Below are positions 7,697 to 16,932 of a DNA stretch of 64,000 bases, piece after piece. The notes below the pieces were generated by a model. The model searched no databases and was not told the origin of the DNA. It saw nothing but the letters and a program-made list of their open reading frames with translations. Made by a program: the position numbers and the translations under genes. Source of the stretch: Streptomyces sp. WMMB303 (GTDB taxonomy: Bacteria > Actinomycetota > Actinomycetes > Streptomycetales > Streptomycetaceae); the NCBI RefSeq assembly GCF_029351045.1, contig NZ_JARKIN010000001.1:1698001-1762000 (forward strand), written 5' to 3'. The number at the start of each line of letters is the position of its first letter. Within the stretch, counting starts at the first letter, position 1.

Positions 7697-9112
7697 TTAG
7701 AGGTCGAAGTACAGTTCGAACTCGTGCGGGTGGGGGCGGAGCTGCATGGGGGCGATTTCGTTGGTGCGCTTGTAGTCGATCCAGGTCTCGATCAGGTCGG
7801 CGGTGAAGACGCCGCCGGCCTGGAGGTATTCGTTGTCGGCCTCCAGGGCGTCCAGGACGGCCGGGAGCGAGGTGGGGACCTGGGCGACGTCGGCGTGCTC
7901 TTCGGGGGCGAGCTCGTAGAGGTCCTTGTCGATCGGCTCCGCGGGCTCGATCTTGTTCTTGATGCCGTCCAGGCCGGCCAGCATCAGCGCGGAGAAGGCC
8001 AGGTACGGGTTGGACGAGGGGTCCGGGGCGCGGAACTCGACGCGCTTGGCCTTGGGGTTGGAGCCGGTGATCGGGATCCGCATCGCGGCCGAGCGGTTGC
8101 GCTGCGAGTAGACCAGGTTGACCGGGGCCTCGAAGCCGGGGACCAGGCGGTGGTAGGAGTTCACCGTCGGGTTGGTGAAGGCCAGCAGCGAGGGGGCGTG
8201 GCGCAGGATGCCGCCGATGTAGTAGCGGGCGGTGTCCGAGAGGCCCGCGTAGCCCTGCTCGTCGTAGAAGAGGGGGTCGCCGCCCGACCAGAGGGACTGG
8301 TGGACGTGCATGCCGGAGCCGTTGTCGCCGAAGATCGGCTTGGGCATGAAGGTGGCGGTCTTGCCGTTGCGCCAGGCGGTGTTCTTGACGATGTACTTGA
8401 ACAGCATCAGGTCGTCGGCCGCGGCCAGCAGCGTGTTGAACTTGTAGTTGATCTCCGCCTGGCCCGCGGTGCCCACCTCGTGGTGCTGGCGCTCGACCTG
8501 GAGTCCGGCGCGGGTCAGCTCGAGGGAGATCTCGGCGCGGAGGTCGGCGAAGTGGTCGACGGGCGGGGCCGGGAAGTAGCCGCCCTTGTAGCGGACCTTG
8601 TAGCCGCGGTTGCCGCCGTCCTCGAGGGCGCCGGTGTTCCAGGCTCCCGCCTCGGAGTCGATCTCGTAGAAGGAGCGGTTCGCGGTGGTCTCGAAGCGGG
8701 CGCTGTCGAACACGTAGAACTCCGCCTCCGGACCGAAGAACGCCGTGTCGGCGATCCCGGAGGAGGCGAGGTACGCCTCGGCCTTCTTGGCCACGTTCCG
8801 CGGGTCACGGCTGTACTGCTCGCCGGTGATCGGGTCGTGGATGAAGAAGTTGATGTTGAGGTGCTTCTCGGAGCGGAACGGGTCCAGCCGCGCGGTGGAC
8901 AGGTCCGGGACCAGCGCCATGTCGGACTCGTGGATGGCCTGGAATCCGCGGATCGAGGAGCCGTCGAACATCAGGCTCTCGGCCGGATCGAAGGACTCCG
9001 CGGGAACGGCGAAGTGCTGCATGACGCCGGGCAGGTCGCAGAACCGGACGTCGATGAATTTGACGTCGTTGTCCGCGATGTACTTCTTGGCCTCGTCGGC
9101 GTTCTGGAACAT
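7697..9112 (-). CDS. glnA: Glutamine synthetase type I
   Basis: A 471-residue GSI that makes glutamine from glutamate, ammonia and ATP as a cytoplasmic dodecamer. Visible signatures are [11 protein letters not shown] and [10 protein letters not shown] near the N-terminus, the ATP/Mg region [12 protein letters not shown], and the glutamate-binding NRSAAMRIP. The adenylylation tyrosine loop [15 protein letters not shown] lies near residue 395. That loop makes it a substrate for GlnE, encoded at 53254-56277. ATG 9112 is set by AGGAGGA and agreement with GSI N-termini. A GlnR box lies about 100 bases upstream. It faces the accessory segment downstream. Confidence 0.98.
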   Translation of the reverse strand: MFQNADEAKKYIADNDVKFIDVRFCDLPGVMQHFAVPAESFDPAESLMFDGSSIRGFQAIHESDMALVPDLSTARLDPFRSEKHLNINFFIHDPITGEQYSRDPRNVAKKAEAYLASSGIADTAFFGPEAEFYVFDSARFETTANRSFYEIDSEAGAWNTGALEDGGNRGYKVRYKGGYFPAPPVDHFADLRAEISLELTRAGLQVERQHHEVGTAGQAEINYKFNTLLAAADDLMLFKYIVKNTAWRNGKTATFMPKPIFGDNGSGMHVHQSLWSGGDPLFYDEQGYAGLSDTARYYIGGILRHAPSLLAFTNPTVNSYHRLVPGFEAPVNLVYSQRNRSAAMRIPITGSNPKAKRVEFRAPDPSSNPYLAFSALMLAGLDGIKNKIEPAEPIDKDLYELAPEEHADVAQVPTSLPAVLDALEADNEYLQAGGVFTADLIETWIDYKRTNEIAPMQLRPHPHEFELYFDL

Positions 9113-9211
9113 CCATCCTCCTAGTCCCGCCGCGTCGGGACGGGCTTGCTCCGGCTCCGGGTGCGGGCACAGGGGCTCCGCACGCCTGATGGCCGACATT
9201 AGGCAGGGGCC

Positions 9212-9250
9212 ATTTCTCCAGCATGACTCAACTGTTTCGCTGATGTTAAC
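9212..9250 (-). promoter_or_regulatory. GlnR operator upstream of glnA
   Basis: Read on the minus strand from 9249: TTAAC, six bases, GAAAC, six bases, GTCAT, six bases, GAAAT. This fits the Streptomyces GlnR consensus gTnAc-n6-GaAAc repeated with six-base spacing. GlnR activates glnA under nitrogen limitation. The box lies 100-138 bases upstream of the glnA start. Confidence 0.85.
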
Positions 9251-9421
9251 CACCAGGCGGGGCCGGGATCGGTCAACCGTGCGGAGTGCGACTGTTACGG
9301 TCGGTTTGCGCGGGCCTTGCGAACCGTTTGCCCGGGGAGACGCCCAGGGGGTGTTCGACGCCGGGCGGCGAGTTCGCGGAGCCGTCCCCTCGGGACCTCC
9401 CGGGGCGGTCACCTTCGGAGA

Positions 9422-9455
9422 CGTACGCCGTACGGTGATCATCGTACGGCGTACG
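9422..9455. promoter_or_regulatory. 34-base palindrome, probable operator
   Basis: CGTACGCCGTACG (9422-9434) is mirrored by CGTACGGCGTACG (9443-9455) around the centre GTGATCAT, whose core TGATCA is itself palindromic. Only one base pair breaks the symmetry. It is about 110 bases upstream of the RDD start and 310 bases from glnA. The binding protein is unknown; the size and symmetry suit a TetR-type or similar dimer pair. Confidence 0.6.
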
Positions 9456-9565
9456 AGCTGTCGCTGCCGCCCGGCACCCGGATCGCCCGGCCACCCGGTC
9501 GCCCCGGCGGGCCCGCCGCCGGACGGGCCGGCTCACGGGGGAATCCGGCGCGATACCGTGGCCGG

Positions 9566-10036
9566 GTGGACAACAGGGAAGCAATCGGGTCATGGCTGTC
9601 CGGACCGCGGGCCGCCGCGGAGGAGATGGGCGCCGATTTCGGCCACCGCGGCAAGCGGCTCGGGCTCCCAGCCGAAGGCCCCGGCTCGATCGCGCCGGTC
9701 GGGCGGAGGGTCGGTGCGCTCTTCATCGACTGGGCGCTCTCGGCTCTCGTCGCGTTCGGGCTGCTCGCGGGACGCCGCCTGGAGGCCACCAACAACTGGG
9801 CGCTCGTCGTCTTCCTCGTCATGAGCCTGCTGACCGTCGGCACGGTCGGCGCCACCCCCGGGAAGCGGCTGCTGGGGCTGCGTGTGGTCGCGCTGGACGG
9901 GCTGGAGAGGCTGCCGGTGTGGCGGGCCGCGGTACGCACCGTGCTGCTCGGCCTCGCCCTGCCCGCGCTCGTCTGGGACCGCGACAACCGCGGACTGCAC
10001 GACCGCCTCTCGGGCTCGGTCCAGGTGCGGGCCTGA
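9566..10036 (+). CDS. RDD family membrane protein
   Basis: A 156-residue RDD protein. The soluble N-terminus ends at VGRRVGALFIDWAL, the R/D motif of the first helix. Two hydrophobic segments follow (about residues 61-75 and 84-98), then TPGKRLLGLRVV and a third segment ending LVWDRDNRGLHDRLSGS. RDD proteins are poorly characterised integral membrane proteins, some linked to ion exchange. The GTG start at 9566 gives homologue-like length. Its position divergent from glnA is conserved in Streptomyces (from memory). Confidence 0.9.
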   Translation: MDNREAIGSWLSGPRAAAEEMGADFGHRGKRLGLPAEGPGSIAPVGRRVGALFIDWALSALVAFGLLAGRRLEATNNWALVVFLVMSLLTVGTVGATPGKRLLGLRVVALDGLERLPVWRAAVRTVLLGLALPALVWDRDNRGLHDRLSGSVQVRA

Positions 10037-10056
10037 TCATCCGTCCGTGCCCGTCC

Positions 10057-10078
10057 GCGGGCCGGGCGTGAGGCCCGC
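10057..10078. terminator. Hairpin after the RDD gene
   Basis: GCGGGCC (10057-10063) and GGCCCGC (10072-10078) form a perfect seven-base stem between two convergent genes. A second G/C-rich inverted repeat follows around 10110-10140. Confidence 0.55.
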
Positions 10079-10188
10079 GTCTCTCCTCGTCGCAGCGGGC
10101 ATGAGGAGGGGGCGGAGCCCCTCCCCGGAGCCCCGCCCCTGCCGCTGCCTCTTCGCTCGCCGTCCCCGTGCGAGTGCGCGGAACGCCG

Positions 10189-10878
10189 CTAGCGGCCCTG
10201 CGGGCCCTTGGGGAGCTTCATGCCCTTGGGCATCGGGCCCTTCGGGATGGGCATGTTGCTCATGAGGTCGCCGAGCGCGCGGAGGCGGTCGTTGATCTGG
10301 GTGACCTCGGAGCCCTGGAGCGTGCGGGGCAGCTTCATGATCCTGACCCGGAGCTTCTTCAGCTCGACCTGGCCCTCGTCGTTGCCGACGACGAGGGTGT
10401 GGACCGGTACGTCGCCGACGACGCGGCTCATCTTCTTCTTCTCGGACGCCAGCAGGCCACGCAGCCGGTTCGGGTTCCCCTCGCCGACCAGGACGATGCC
10501 CGCCTTGCCGACCGCGCGGTGGACCACGTCCTGGCTGCGGTTCATCGCCACGGCCGGGGTGACCTGCCAGCCGCGGCCGATGTTCTCCAGTACGGCGGCC
10601 GCCGCTCCCGGCTGGCCCTCCATCTGTCCGAACGCGGCCCGCTCAGCGCGGCGCCCGAAGATGATCGCGCAGGCCAGCAGGCCCAGCAGCACGCCGACGA
10701 TCCCCAGGTAGACCGGGTGACCGATCAGAAAGCCGACCGCGAGGAGTACACCGAAGGTGACAAGCCCCACGCCGGCCAGGATCCAACCGATCTTCCGGTC
10801 CACGCGCCGGGTCATCTTGTACGTCTGGGCGATCTGCTTGAGCCGCCCAGGATTCTCGGTGTTGTCCTTCCTCGCCAT
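10189..10878 (-). CDS. DUF4191 membrane protein
   Basis: A 229-residue actinobacterial DUF4191 protein. A basic N-terminus (MARKDNTENPGRLKQIAQTY) precedes two adjacent transmembrane segments at about residues 30-52 and 55-73. A cytoplasmic domain with VGKAGIVLVGEGNPNRLRGLL follows, and the tail is rich in PKGPMPKG repeats. Family members lie next to lipA in actinomycetes, hinting at a link to lipoylation or membrane quality control, but no activity is established. Start ATG 10878; the gene converges on the RDD gene. Confidence 0.9.
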   Translation of the reverse strand: MARKDNTENPGRLKQIAQTYKMTRRVDRKIGWILAGVGLVTFGVLLAVGFLIGHPVYLGIVGVLLGLLACAIIFGRRAERAAFGQMEGQPGAAAAVLENIGRGWQVTPAVAMNRSQDVVHRAVGKAGIVLVGEGNPNRLRGLLASEKKKMSRVVGDVPVHTLVVGNDEGQVELKKLRVRIMKLPRTLQGSEVTQINDRLRALGDLMSNMPIPKGPMPKGMKLPKGPQGR

Positions 10879-11079
10879 GCGGGGAAGTTTACGTGGGAGG
10901 GACGGCGAGGTGCTGCGCGGCCGGGGCTACCGGGTCCGGTCGCCGGGACCGGCCCGGTCAGAGCCCGGACGAGAGGCCCGGTCCGCCCCGCGCGGGCCGG
11001 CCGCCGCCGGGACGAACCCGCAGGCCGGGACCGCCGGGGCGCATCCGCCGGCCGGCATCGGTGGCCGACCGGGCGAGGC

Positions 11080-11268
11080 TCAGCCCCGGGACGTCAGCAG
11101 TGCCCGGCGGTCCGAGGCCGCCTCCAGCACGGTCTCCGCCTCGTGCCGGGCCCGGGCCCGGCGACGGTCCTCCAGGACCGCCGTCCATGCGTTGCGCCGG
11201 GCGACGCGCTGCCCGTTGCCGAAGAAAAGGTGTTCCAGACCTTCCAGTGCCCACAGGGTGGTCCGCAC
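11080..11268 (-). CDS. Small conserved hypothetical protein between DUF4191 and lipA
   Basis: A 62-residue basic protein starting VRTTLWALEGLEHLFF. It is mostly helical, with an R/A/E-rich C-terminal half. GTG 11268 is preferred over the longer frame from 11286 because GGAGGGG lies seven bases before it. From memory a small gene occupies this slot in other Streptomyces, which supports it being real. No function known. Confidence 0.65.
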   Translation of the reverse strand: MRTTLWALEGLEHLFFGNGQRVARRNAWTAVLEDRRRARARHEAETVLEAASDRRALLTSRG

Positions 11269-11362
11269 TGTCGTCCCCTCCGTCACATCCGTCTGAACCG
11301 GGCGCCTCGCACGGCCGTACGGGCCGTGTGTGCGCGGTACGTGGTTTCAGCGTTACGCATTG

Positions 11363-11391
11363 GTGTTACCAGGCGATGACCGGAGGGTCAA
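11363..11391 (-). promoter_or_regulatory. Candidate promoter of the 62-residue gene
   Basis: On the minus strand, TTGACC (11391-11386) and TAACAC (11368-11363) are spaced by 17 bases, about 95 bases upstream of GTG 11268. Sequence inference only. Confidence 0.4.
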
Positions 11392-11538
11392 AGTCCACGA
11401 AAGCCTGTGCGGCGAAGCTCACGTCACTGAAGCCCGTATTCCGCTTCGCTGCACGGGTCGAGCCGCCCGGATCCGGCCACCCGGGGACGGCTCCGGGGCG
11501 GGCCACCCCGGAGCGACCGGAGCGGCCCAGGAGGCCGC

Positions 11539-12486
11539 TCAGGCGGCCGACGTCGTTCCGGCGCGCCGGGCCTCGACCGCCTGCTGGTAGAGGCGTCCGG
11601 CGCGGTAGGAGGAGCGGACGAGCGGTCCGGACATGACGCCCGCGTACCCGATGGCGTCGGCCTCGTCCTTCAGCTCGACGAACTCCTGCGGCTTGACCCA
11701 GCGCTCGACGGGGTGGTGGCGCGGGGAGGGGCGCAGGTACTGGGTGATGGTGATCAGCTCCGTACCGGCCTCGTGCAGGTCCCGCAGGGCCTCGCTGATC
11801 TCCTCGCGGGTCTCGCCCAGGCCCAGGATCAGGTTGGACTTGACGACCAGCCCGGCCTCGCGGGCGCGGGTGAGGACCTCCAGGGACCGCTCGTAGCGGA
11901 AGCCGGGGCGGATGCGCTTGAAGATCCGCGGCACCGTCTCGACGTTGTGCGCCAGCACCTCGGGGCGGGAGGAGAAGACCTCGGCCAGCTGGTCGGGTTC
12001 GGCGTTGAAATCGGGGATCAGCAGTTCGACACCGGTGTCGGGCATCATCCCGTGGATCTGCCGCACGGTCTCGGCGTAGAGCCAGGCGCCGCCGTCGTCG
12101 AGGTCGTCGCGGGCCACGCCGGTGATCGTCGCGTAGCGGAGCTCCATGGTGCGGACCGACTCGGCGACCCGGCGGGGCTCGTCCCGGTCGAGCTCGGCGG
12201 GCTTGCCGGTGTCGATCTGGCAGAAGTCGCAGCGGCGGGTGCACTGCTCGCCGCCGATCAGGAAGGTCGCCTCGCGGTCCTCCCAGCACTCGAAGATGTT
12301 GGGACAGCCCGCCTCCTGGCAGACCGTGTGCAGCCCCTCGCTCTTGACCAGGCTCTGGAGGGCGTTGTACTCGGGGCCCATTTTCGCCCGGGTCTTGATC
12401 CACTCGGGCTTGCGCTCGATGGGGGTCTGGCTGTTGCGGACCTCCAGGCGGAGCATCTTGCGACCGTCGGGTGCGACAGCGGACAC
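11539..12486 (-). CDS. lipA: Lipoyl synthase
   Basis: A 315-residue radical-SAM enzyme that inserts two sulphurs into octanoyl groups on lipoyl domains. The auxiliary cluster motif is [12 protein letters not shown], and the radical-SAM cluster motif is CTRRCDFC. Also visible are GLGET and the C-terminal serine region [11 protein letters not shown] 12486 ([15 protein letters not shown]) is chosen over a 20-codon-longer frame because GGGAG lies nearby and homologues start there. It follows lipB by 141 bases on the same strand. Confidence 0.97.
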   Translation of the reverse strand: MSAVAPDGRKMLRLEVRNSQTPIERKPEWIKTRAKMGPEYNALQSLVKSEGLHTVCQEAGCPNIFECWEDREATFLIGGEQCTRRCDFCQIDTGKPAELDRDEPRRVAESVRTMELRYATITGVARDDLDDGGAWLYAETVRQIHGMMPDTGVELLIPDFNAEPDQLAEVFSSRPEVLAHNVETVPRIFKRIRPGFRYERSLEVLTRAREAGLVVKSNLILGLGETREEISEALRDLHEAGTELITITQYLRPSPRHHPVERWVKPQEFVELKDEADAIGYAGVMSGPLVRSSYRAGRLYQQAVEARRAGTTSAA

Positions 12487-12627
12487 GTCCGGCTCCCTAC
12501 GTACTTTCGATTCAGCGGCGGCTATCAGCCTACGCCTGCGGTTCACTGCTTGCGCACGGGCCGGAGCCCGGGAAATCTCACCGCCCGCACGCCCGGCCGG
12601 TGGACTCGGCCCGGGCTCCGAACGGGC

Positions 12628-13470
12628 TCAGACCGCGCGGGGCATCGGGGTGTCGGACTCCAGCACCTCGCGCAGGTGCTTCTCCATGAGAGGAAGCACT
12701 TCGGCGACCGGGACATTCCTGCCCAGCTCCTGGGAGAGCGAGGAGACGCCCGCGTCGCGGATACCGCAGGGGACGATCCGGTCGAAACCGGTCGTGTCCG
12801 GGTCGCAGTTCAGGGCGAAGCCGTGCATGGTCACGCCCTTGGCGACCCGGATGCCGATCTGCGCCAGCTTCCGGTCCTCACCCCGCTGGCCCGCGTTGGA
12901 GGGCGCGTACTCGGGGCCCATCAGGCGCGGGTCGTAATCCTCCGGAACCGGCGGCCCGCCGTCCTGGCCGAGCCGCGGATCGAAGTCCAGGGCCAGGCCG
13001 GGGGCGGCGGGCGGCCCCGCAGACCGGCCGAGGTCCTCGCCCAGCACCCACACGCCGCTGCGGCCCTCCACGCGCGTGGTCTCCAGGCCGAGCTCGGCGC
13101 AGGCGCGGATCATGGCCTCCTCGAGGCGGCGCACATGCGCGACGACGTCGACGGGGCGCGGCAGCTTCAGGATCGGGTAGCCGACCAGCTGACCGGGGCC
13201 GTGCCAGGTGATCTTGCCGCCGCGGTCGACGTCCACCACCGGGGTGCCGTCGAGCGGACGCTCGCTGTCCTCGGTACGCCGTCCGGCCGTGTAGACCGGG
13301 GGGTGCTCCAGCATCAGACAGGTGTCGGGCACCTCGTCGGCGAAGCGCGCGGCGTGCACCCGCTTCTGCTCCTGCCACGCGTCCAGGTAGTCGACGGCGT
13401 TCTCGCCGAATCCGAGGTGGACGAAGCGCAGTTCGCCGTCCGCCGGACCCGCCGGCCGGGAATCTCCCAT
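12628..13470 (-). CDS. lipB: Octanoyltransferase
   Basis: A 280-residue LipB that transfers octanoate from acyl carrier protein to lipoyl domains. Motifs are [29 protein letters not shown], and the catalytic pair: K in [10 protein letters not shown] and C in IVPCGI. Relative to typical LipB there is an insert of about 35 residues (about 155-190, rich in P, D and G) between the central sheet and RKLAQIG. ATG 13470 is preceded by GGAGAGAGG. It is divergent from the TPR regulator. Confidence 0.96.
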   Translation of the reverse strand: MGDSRPAGPADGELRFVHLGFGENAVDYLDAWQEQKRVHAARFADEVPDTCLMLEHPPVYTAGRRTEDSERPLDGTPVVDVDRGGKITWHGPGQLVGYPILKLPRPVDVVAHVRRLEEAMIRACAELGLETTRVEGRSGVWVLGEDLGRSAGPPAAPGLALDFDPRLGQDGGPPVPEDYDPRLMGPEYAPSNAGQRGEDRKLAQIGIRVAKGVTMHGFALNCDPDTTGFDRIVPCGIRDAGVSSLSQELGRNVPVAEVLPLMEKHLREVLESDTPMPRAV

Positions 13471-13710
13471 GCCTCTCTCCTTCGTAAGCCCGCTGCGCGC
13501 ACCCGGGGTGGCGGGCTGCTCCACACGCGCGCCCCCCGCCACTCTACGGCTGCCGGGGACCGTCCCCGCAGGTGGTCGCCTACTCACACGTACGGATGAA
13601 TGCACGACGAAGGGGGCGAACGCCAAACGGGGGGCCGTTACATTCGCGCCGTTCCAGCAGGGCGCCCCGGCGTCTGATCCAAGCCGTGAGGGCAGGAGAC
13701 CGCATACCTG

Positions 13711-15414
13711 ATGACGATGGAACGACCTGGGGAAACCGTGGCCGACCCGGCCCCGTCCTCCCAGCAGCGCATCCCCAACCGCCAGCTCGCCGCGCTGATC
13801 GCGGAGGCCGGGTTCTCCAACGCGGGTCTGGCCAGGCGGGTGGACCAGCTCGGCCTCGAACACGGCCTCGACCTGCGCTACGACAAGACATCGGTGACCC
13901 GGTGGCTGCGGGGCCAGCAGCCCAGGGGCACCACGCCCGCGCTGATCGCCGAGGTCTTCACCAGGCGCCTGGGGCGGCGGCTGACGGCGCAGGATCTCGG
14001 GCTCGACGCGTGTGCACCCGTGTACGCGGGGTTGGAGTTCGCGGCGTCCCCCGCCGAGGCGGTGGACATCGTCAGCGGGCTGTGGCGCAAGGACTCCGGC
14101 AGCCACGCCGAGCTGCGCAAGATCGCGTTCACCCCGGCAGGGCTCGTGGTGCCGAGCCGGGACTGGCTGATCGGCCGCGCCGACGAGCGGGTGGCCCGCG
14201 GGCCGGAGCCGGAGAGCTCGGGCGGTTCCGGCGGCCCGCCCGGACCGGGCGGCGGCGGTACCGGCGGCGGACCGGCCGGCCCGCCCGCTTCCGGGACCGG
14301 CGCGTCCGGGGTGGGCGCCGTCGTGGGCGCGTCCCGCGGGCAGGTCCCCGGAAACGGACTCGGCGCCGCGACTGCCAGGCCGGGAGGCGCGGGTCCCGGT
14401 GGCGGCCTGCGGGTTCCGGCCCAGACCCGGGTGGGCGGCGGCATCGGGGTGGCGGGCAGAGCCCCGTCGCTGGCGGCCGCCCGGCTGGAACGGGTGGAGC
14501 GCGGTCCGGGACAGCGGGTCTCGGGAGGTGATGTGGCGGCGCTGCGTTCGGTGTGCGAACTCTTCCGGGCCCTGGACCACGCCTACGGCGGCGGGCACGC
14601 GCGGCAGGCCCTGGTGCGGTATCTGGAGCACGAGGCGGAGCCGATGCTGCGCGGCGTCTACGGCGAACAGCTCGGCAGGCGGCTCTTCGGCGCCGCGGCC
14701 GACCTGACCCGGCTGGCGGGCTGGACCTCCTACGACATCGCCGCGCACGGGCTGGCGCAGCGCTACTTCGTGCAGGCGCTGCGGCTGACGCAGGCGGCGG
14801 GCGACCGCGCGTTCGGCAGCTATGTGCTGGTGACGATGAGCAGGCAGGCCGTCTATCTGGGGCACGGGCGCGAGGCGGTGCAACTGGCCCGGGTGGCGCA
14901 GCAGGGCGTGGGGACCTCGGTGCCGCCGGTGGTCCAGGCGCTGCTGCACGCGGCCGAGGCGCGCGGGCACGGGGTGCTGGGCGAGGTGCGGGCCTGCACG
15001 GCGTCGCTGGCCCGCGCCGAGCGGGCGCTGGACGCGGCCCGACCGAGCGAGGAGGTACCCGGCTGGGCGCGGTTCTTCGACGAGGCGCAGCTCGCCGACG
15101 AGTTCGGGCACTGCCATCGCGACCTGCAGCAGTACCGTGCCGCGGCGCAGCACGCCGAGCGGTCGCTCCAGTTGCGCGGCGCCGGGTTCGCCCGCAGCCG
15201 GCTGTTCTGCCGGGTGGTGCTGGCCTCGGCGCGACTGGGTCTGGGTGAGATCGAGCAGGCGTGCGGGCTGGCCGCCGAGGCCGCGCACCAGGCCGCGGAG
15301 ATGCGGTCGGTGCGGGCGCACGAGTATGTACGGGACTTCGAGCGGCGGCTGGAGCCCTACCGGGACGCGGCGGCGGTTCGGCAGTACCGGGAGAAGGTCT
15401 CAGCCCTGGTGTGA
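13711..15414 (+). CDS. TPR-type regulatory protein (NsdA-like)
   Basis: A 567-residue cytoplasmic regulator. The N-terminal 90 residues resemble a divergent HTH ([20 protein letters not shown], then [14 protein letters not shown]). Residues about 170-250 are a low-complexity G/P linker. From about 280 onward there are helical, TPR-like repeats ([20 protein letters not shown] and following). Streptomyces NsdA, a negative regulator of sporulation and antibiotics, has this general plan; I infer family membership, not function. GTG 13738 with GGGGA upstream is a credible alternative start. The 3' end overlaps the convergent MFS gene by 15 bases. Confidence 0.8.
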   Translation: MTMERPGETVADPAPSSQQRIPNRQLAALIAEAGFSNAGLARRVDQLGLEHGLDLRYDKTSVTRWLRGQQPRGTTPALIAEVFTRRLGRRLTAQDLGLDACAPVYAGLEFAASPAEAVDIVSGLWRKDSGSHAELRKIAFTPAGLVVPSRDWLIGRADERVARGPEPESSGGSGGPPGPGGGGTGGGPAGPPASGTGASGVGAVVGASRGQVPGNGLGAATARPGGAGPGGGLRVPAQTRVGGGIGVAGRAPSLAAARLERVERGPGQRVSGGDVAALRSVCELFRALDHAYGGGHARQALVRYLEHEAEPMLRGVYGEQLGRRLFGAAADLTRLAGWTSYDIAAHGLAQRYFVQALRLTQAAGDRAFGSYVLVTMSRQAVYLGHGREAVQLARVAQQGVGTSVPPVVQALLHAAEARGHGVLGEVRACTASLARAERALDAARPSEEVPGWARFFDEAQLADEFGHCHRDLQQYRAAAQHAERSLQLRGAGFARSRLFCRVVLASARLGLGEIEQACGLAAEAAHQAAEMRSVRAHEYVRDFERRLEPYRDAAAVRQYREKVSALV

Positions 15415-16836
15415 GGGCCGGAGCCGGAGCGCGGCCGCCACGGGCAGTACGGCGGCCGTCAGGACGGCGAGGACTCCGAAGGCCGCGGGCAGGCTGAGGG
15501 AGAAGGTCTGGGCCACGGCGCCGGTCAGCAGTGCACCGGCGCCGTAGGCCGAGTCGAAGGTCATGTTCCAGGCTGCGCTGATCGCTGCGTGGCGCTCGGG
15601 TCCGGTCCGGTGGAACATCGCCACGAGCGTGTCGTTCTGCAGCGCGCCCATCCCCAGTCCGAACACGAGGGCCGCCGCCACCGCCGCGACCGTGCCTGCG
15701 GCGCCGCCGCCCTCCGGCGCCGCGGGGCCGCCTCCGACGAGGGCGAACGCCGCGGTCGCCAGAGCGCACAGGGCCGCGCAGGGTGCCATGAAGCGCCCGG
15801 TGCCGCCGCGCCGGTCGCTCCACTCCCCCGCGGCCCAGCGGCCGACGGTCAGCGCGGCGGAGAGCGTGAGCAGCGCGACCGGCGCTGCCTGGGGCGCGAG
15901 CGCGAGCGGCAGGAAGGACATCAGGCTGCCCAGCGCGCACACCGGCGCGAGGAGCAGGAGAACGGGCGCCGCCAGCAGGCGCACGGGCAGTCCGCGCACC
16001 GGGACGGGGCCGCCGGAGGTGCCCGGCGCCGAGTCGGTACGGACCGGCGCGGTGCGGGCGCCGGGGGCGTCCGGGCCGACGGGGCCCGGCCCCGAAGCGA
16101 CCGGCCCGGAGGTGCGCGTCCGGGGGCGGCCGCGGGAGGGGTCGCGGCCGGCGAGGACCGCGGCGCCGAGCGGGACGCCGAGCATTCCCAGCGCGGCGGA
16201 GACCGAGAAGACCGGGACGAAGCCGACCTCCGCCACCGCCCACACCGCCGCGGGCACCAGCACCGCCGCCGGGAGCCCCACGGCGACGCCGTACCAGCCC
16301 AGCGCCCTGCCGCGCTGGCCCGGACCCGCCAGGCGGGCGGCGAGTGCGCTGCCCGCGACGGTGACCAGGCCGAAGCCCGTCCCGCGGAGGGCCGAGACCG
16401 CCACCGTCCAGGGGAGCGCCGCGGTGAGCGCGTATCCCAGGCAGGGCAGGCCGATCAGCAGCGCGCCCCCGCCCAGCACCCAGGACGCCGGTATGCGGCG
16501 CAGGATGCGGCCCGTGGCGATCTGCGTCGCCACCGTCGTCGCCATGTGTACGGCAGTCGTCGCACCCGCTCCGCCGTGCCCGCTTCCGCCGTGCTCGGCC
16601 CACAGCGGGACGACCGAGAGCATCGGTGTGGCACTGCCGAAGACGGCGAAGGTGGCGGCGAGCAGGAGGAGGAAGTCGCGGCTCGCCAGCCCGGGCGCGG
16701 CGACGCCCCCGGGAGTGGCGGCAGTCCCGGACGCGGGCTCGGACCGGCCTTCGAGTGCGACTGCGGCCGCAGCGGACGGCTGGTCGGGGGAGGTTGACCG
16801 CGTCGGGTGGGGACGGCGGGTGGGGAATGTGCTCAT
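15400..16836 (-). CDS. MFS transporter
   Basis: A 478-residue major facilitator protein with about twelve hydrophobic segments, starting with SRDFLLLLAATFAVFGSA. An inter-domain loop of about 50 residues, rich in R, G, P and T, lies near the middle. Substrate unknown; the shape suits drug or metabolite efflux. The divergent LysR gene, with its regulatory region between the two starts, is the obvious controller. Confidence 0.88.
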   Translation of the reverse strand: MSTFPTRRPHPTRSTSPDQPSAAAAVALEGRSEPASGTAATPGGVAAPGLASRDFLLLLAATFAVFGSATPMLSVVPLWAEHGGSGHGGAGATTAVHMATTVATQIATGRILRRIPASWVLGGGALLIGLPCLGYALTAALPWTVAVSALRGTGFGLVTVAGSALAARLAGPGQRGRALGWYGVAVGLPAAVLVPAAVWAVAEVGFVPVFSVSAALGMLGVPLGAAVLAGRDPSRGRPRTRTSGPVASGPGPVGPDAPGARTAPVRTDSAPGTSGGPVPVRGLPVRLLAAPVLLLLAPVCALGSLMSFLPLALAPQAAPVALLTLSAALTVGRWAAGEWSDRRGGTGRFMAPCAALCALATAAFALVGGGPAAPEGGGAAGTVAAVAAALVFGLGMGALQNDTLVAMFHRTGPERHAAISAAWNMTFDSAYGAGALLTGAVAQTFSLSLPAAFGVLAVLTAAVLPVAAALRLRPSHQG

Positions 16837-16894
16837 GCACGAGTTGTAGAACGCCGAGTGTCATCGAGTCCAACGAACGTTCCCGATCAGACTC

Positions 16895-16909
16895 ATCGGT
16901 ATCGCCGAT
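16895..16909. promoter_or_regulatory. LysR-type inverted repeat between MFS and LysR genes
   Basis: ATCGG (16895-16899) and CCGAT (16905-16909) form an interrupted inverted repeat in the short divergent region. This is the usual place for an autoregulatory LysR site; inference. Confidence 0.4.
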
Positions 16910-16932
16910 CCATGGAGTTAGCCTCGACGACC

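Larger units (their letters stand above)
9113..9565. other. glnA/RDD divergent intergenic region
   Basis: A 453-base gene-free region between divergent glnA and the RDD gene. It contains the GlnR box (9212-9250) and a near-perfect 34-base palindrome (9422-9455), both described separately. No small gene was seen. Confidence 0.7.

Noticed and set aside
12628..15321. 897-codon minus-strand frame
   Set aside because: Only its last 280 codons are lipB. The rest is an antisense shadow of the TPR regulator, with arginine/proline/glycine-rich nonsense composition.
14129..16873. 914-codon minus-strand frame across the MFS and TPR regulator genes
   Set aside because: Extreme R/P/G content, no ribosome site, and it overlaps two genes with clear domains.
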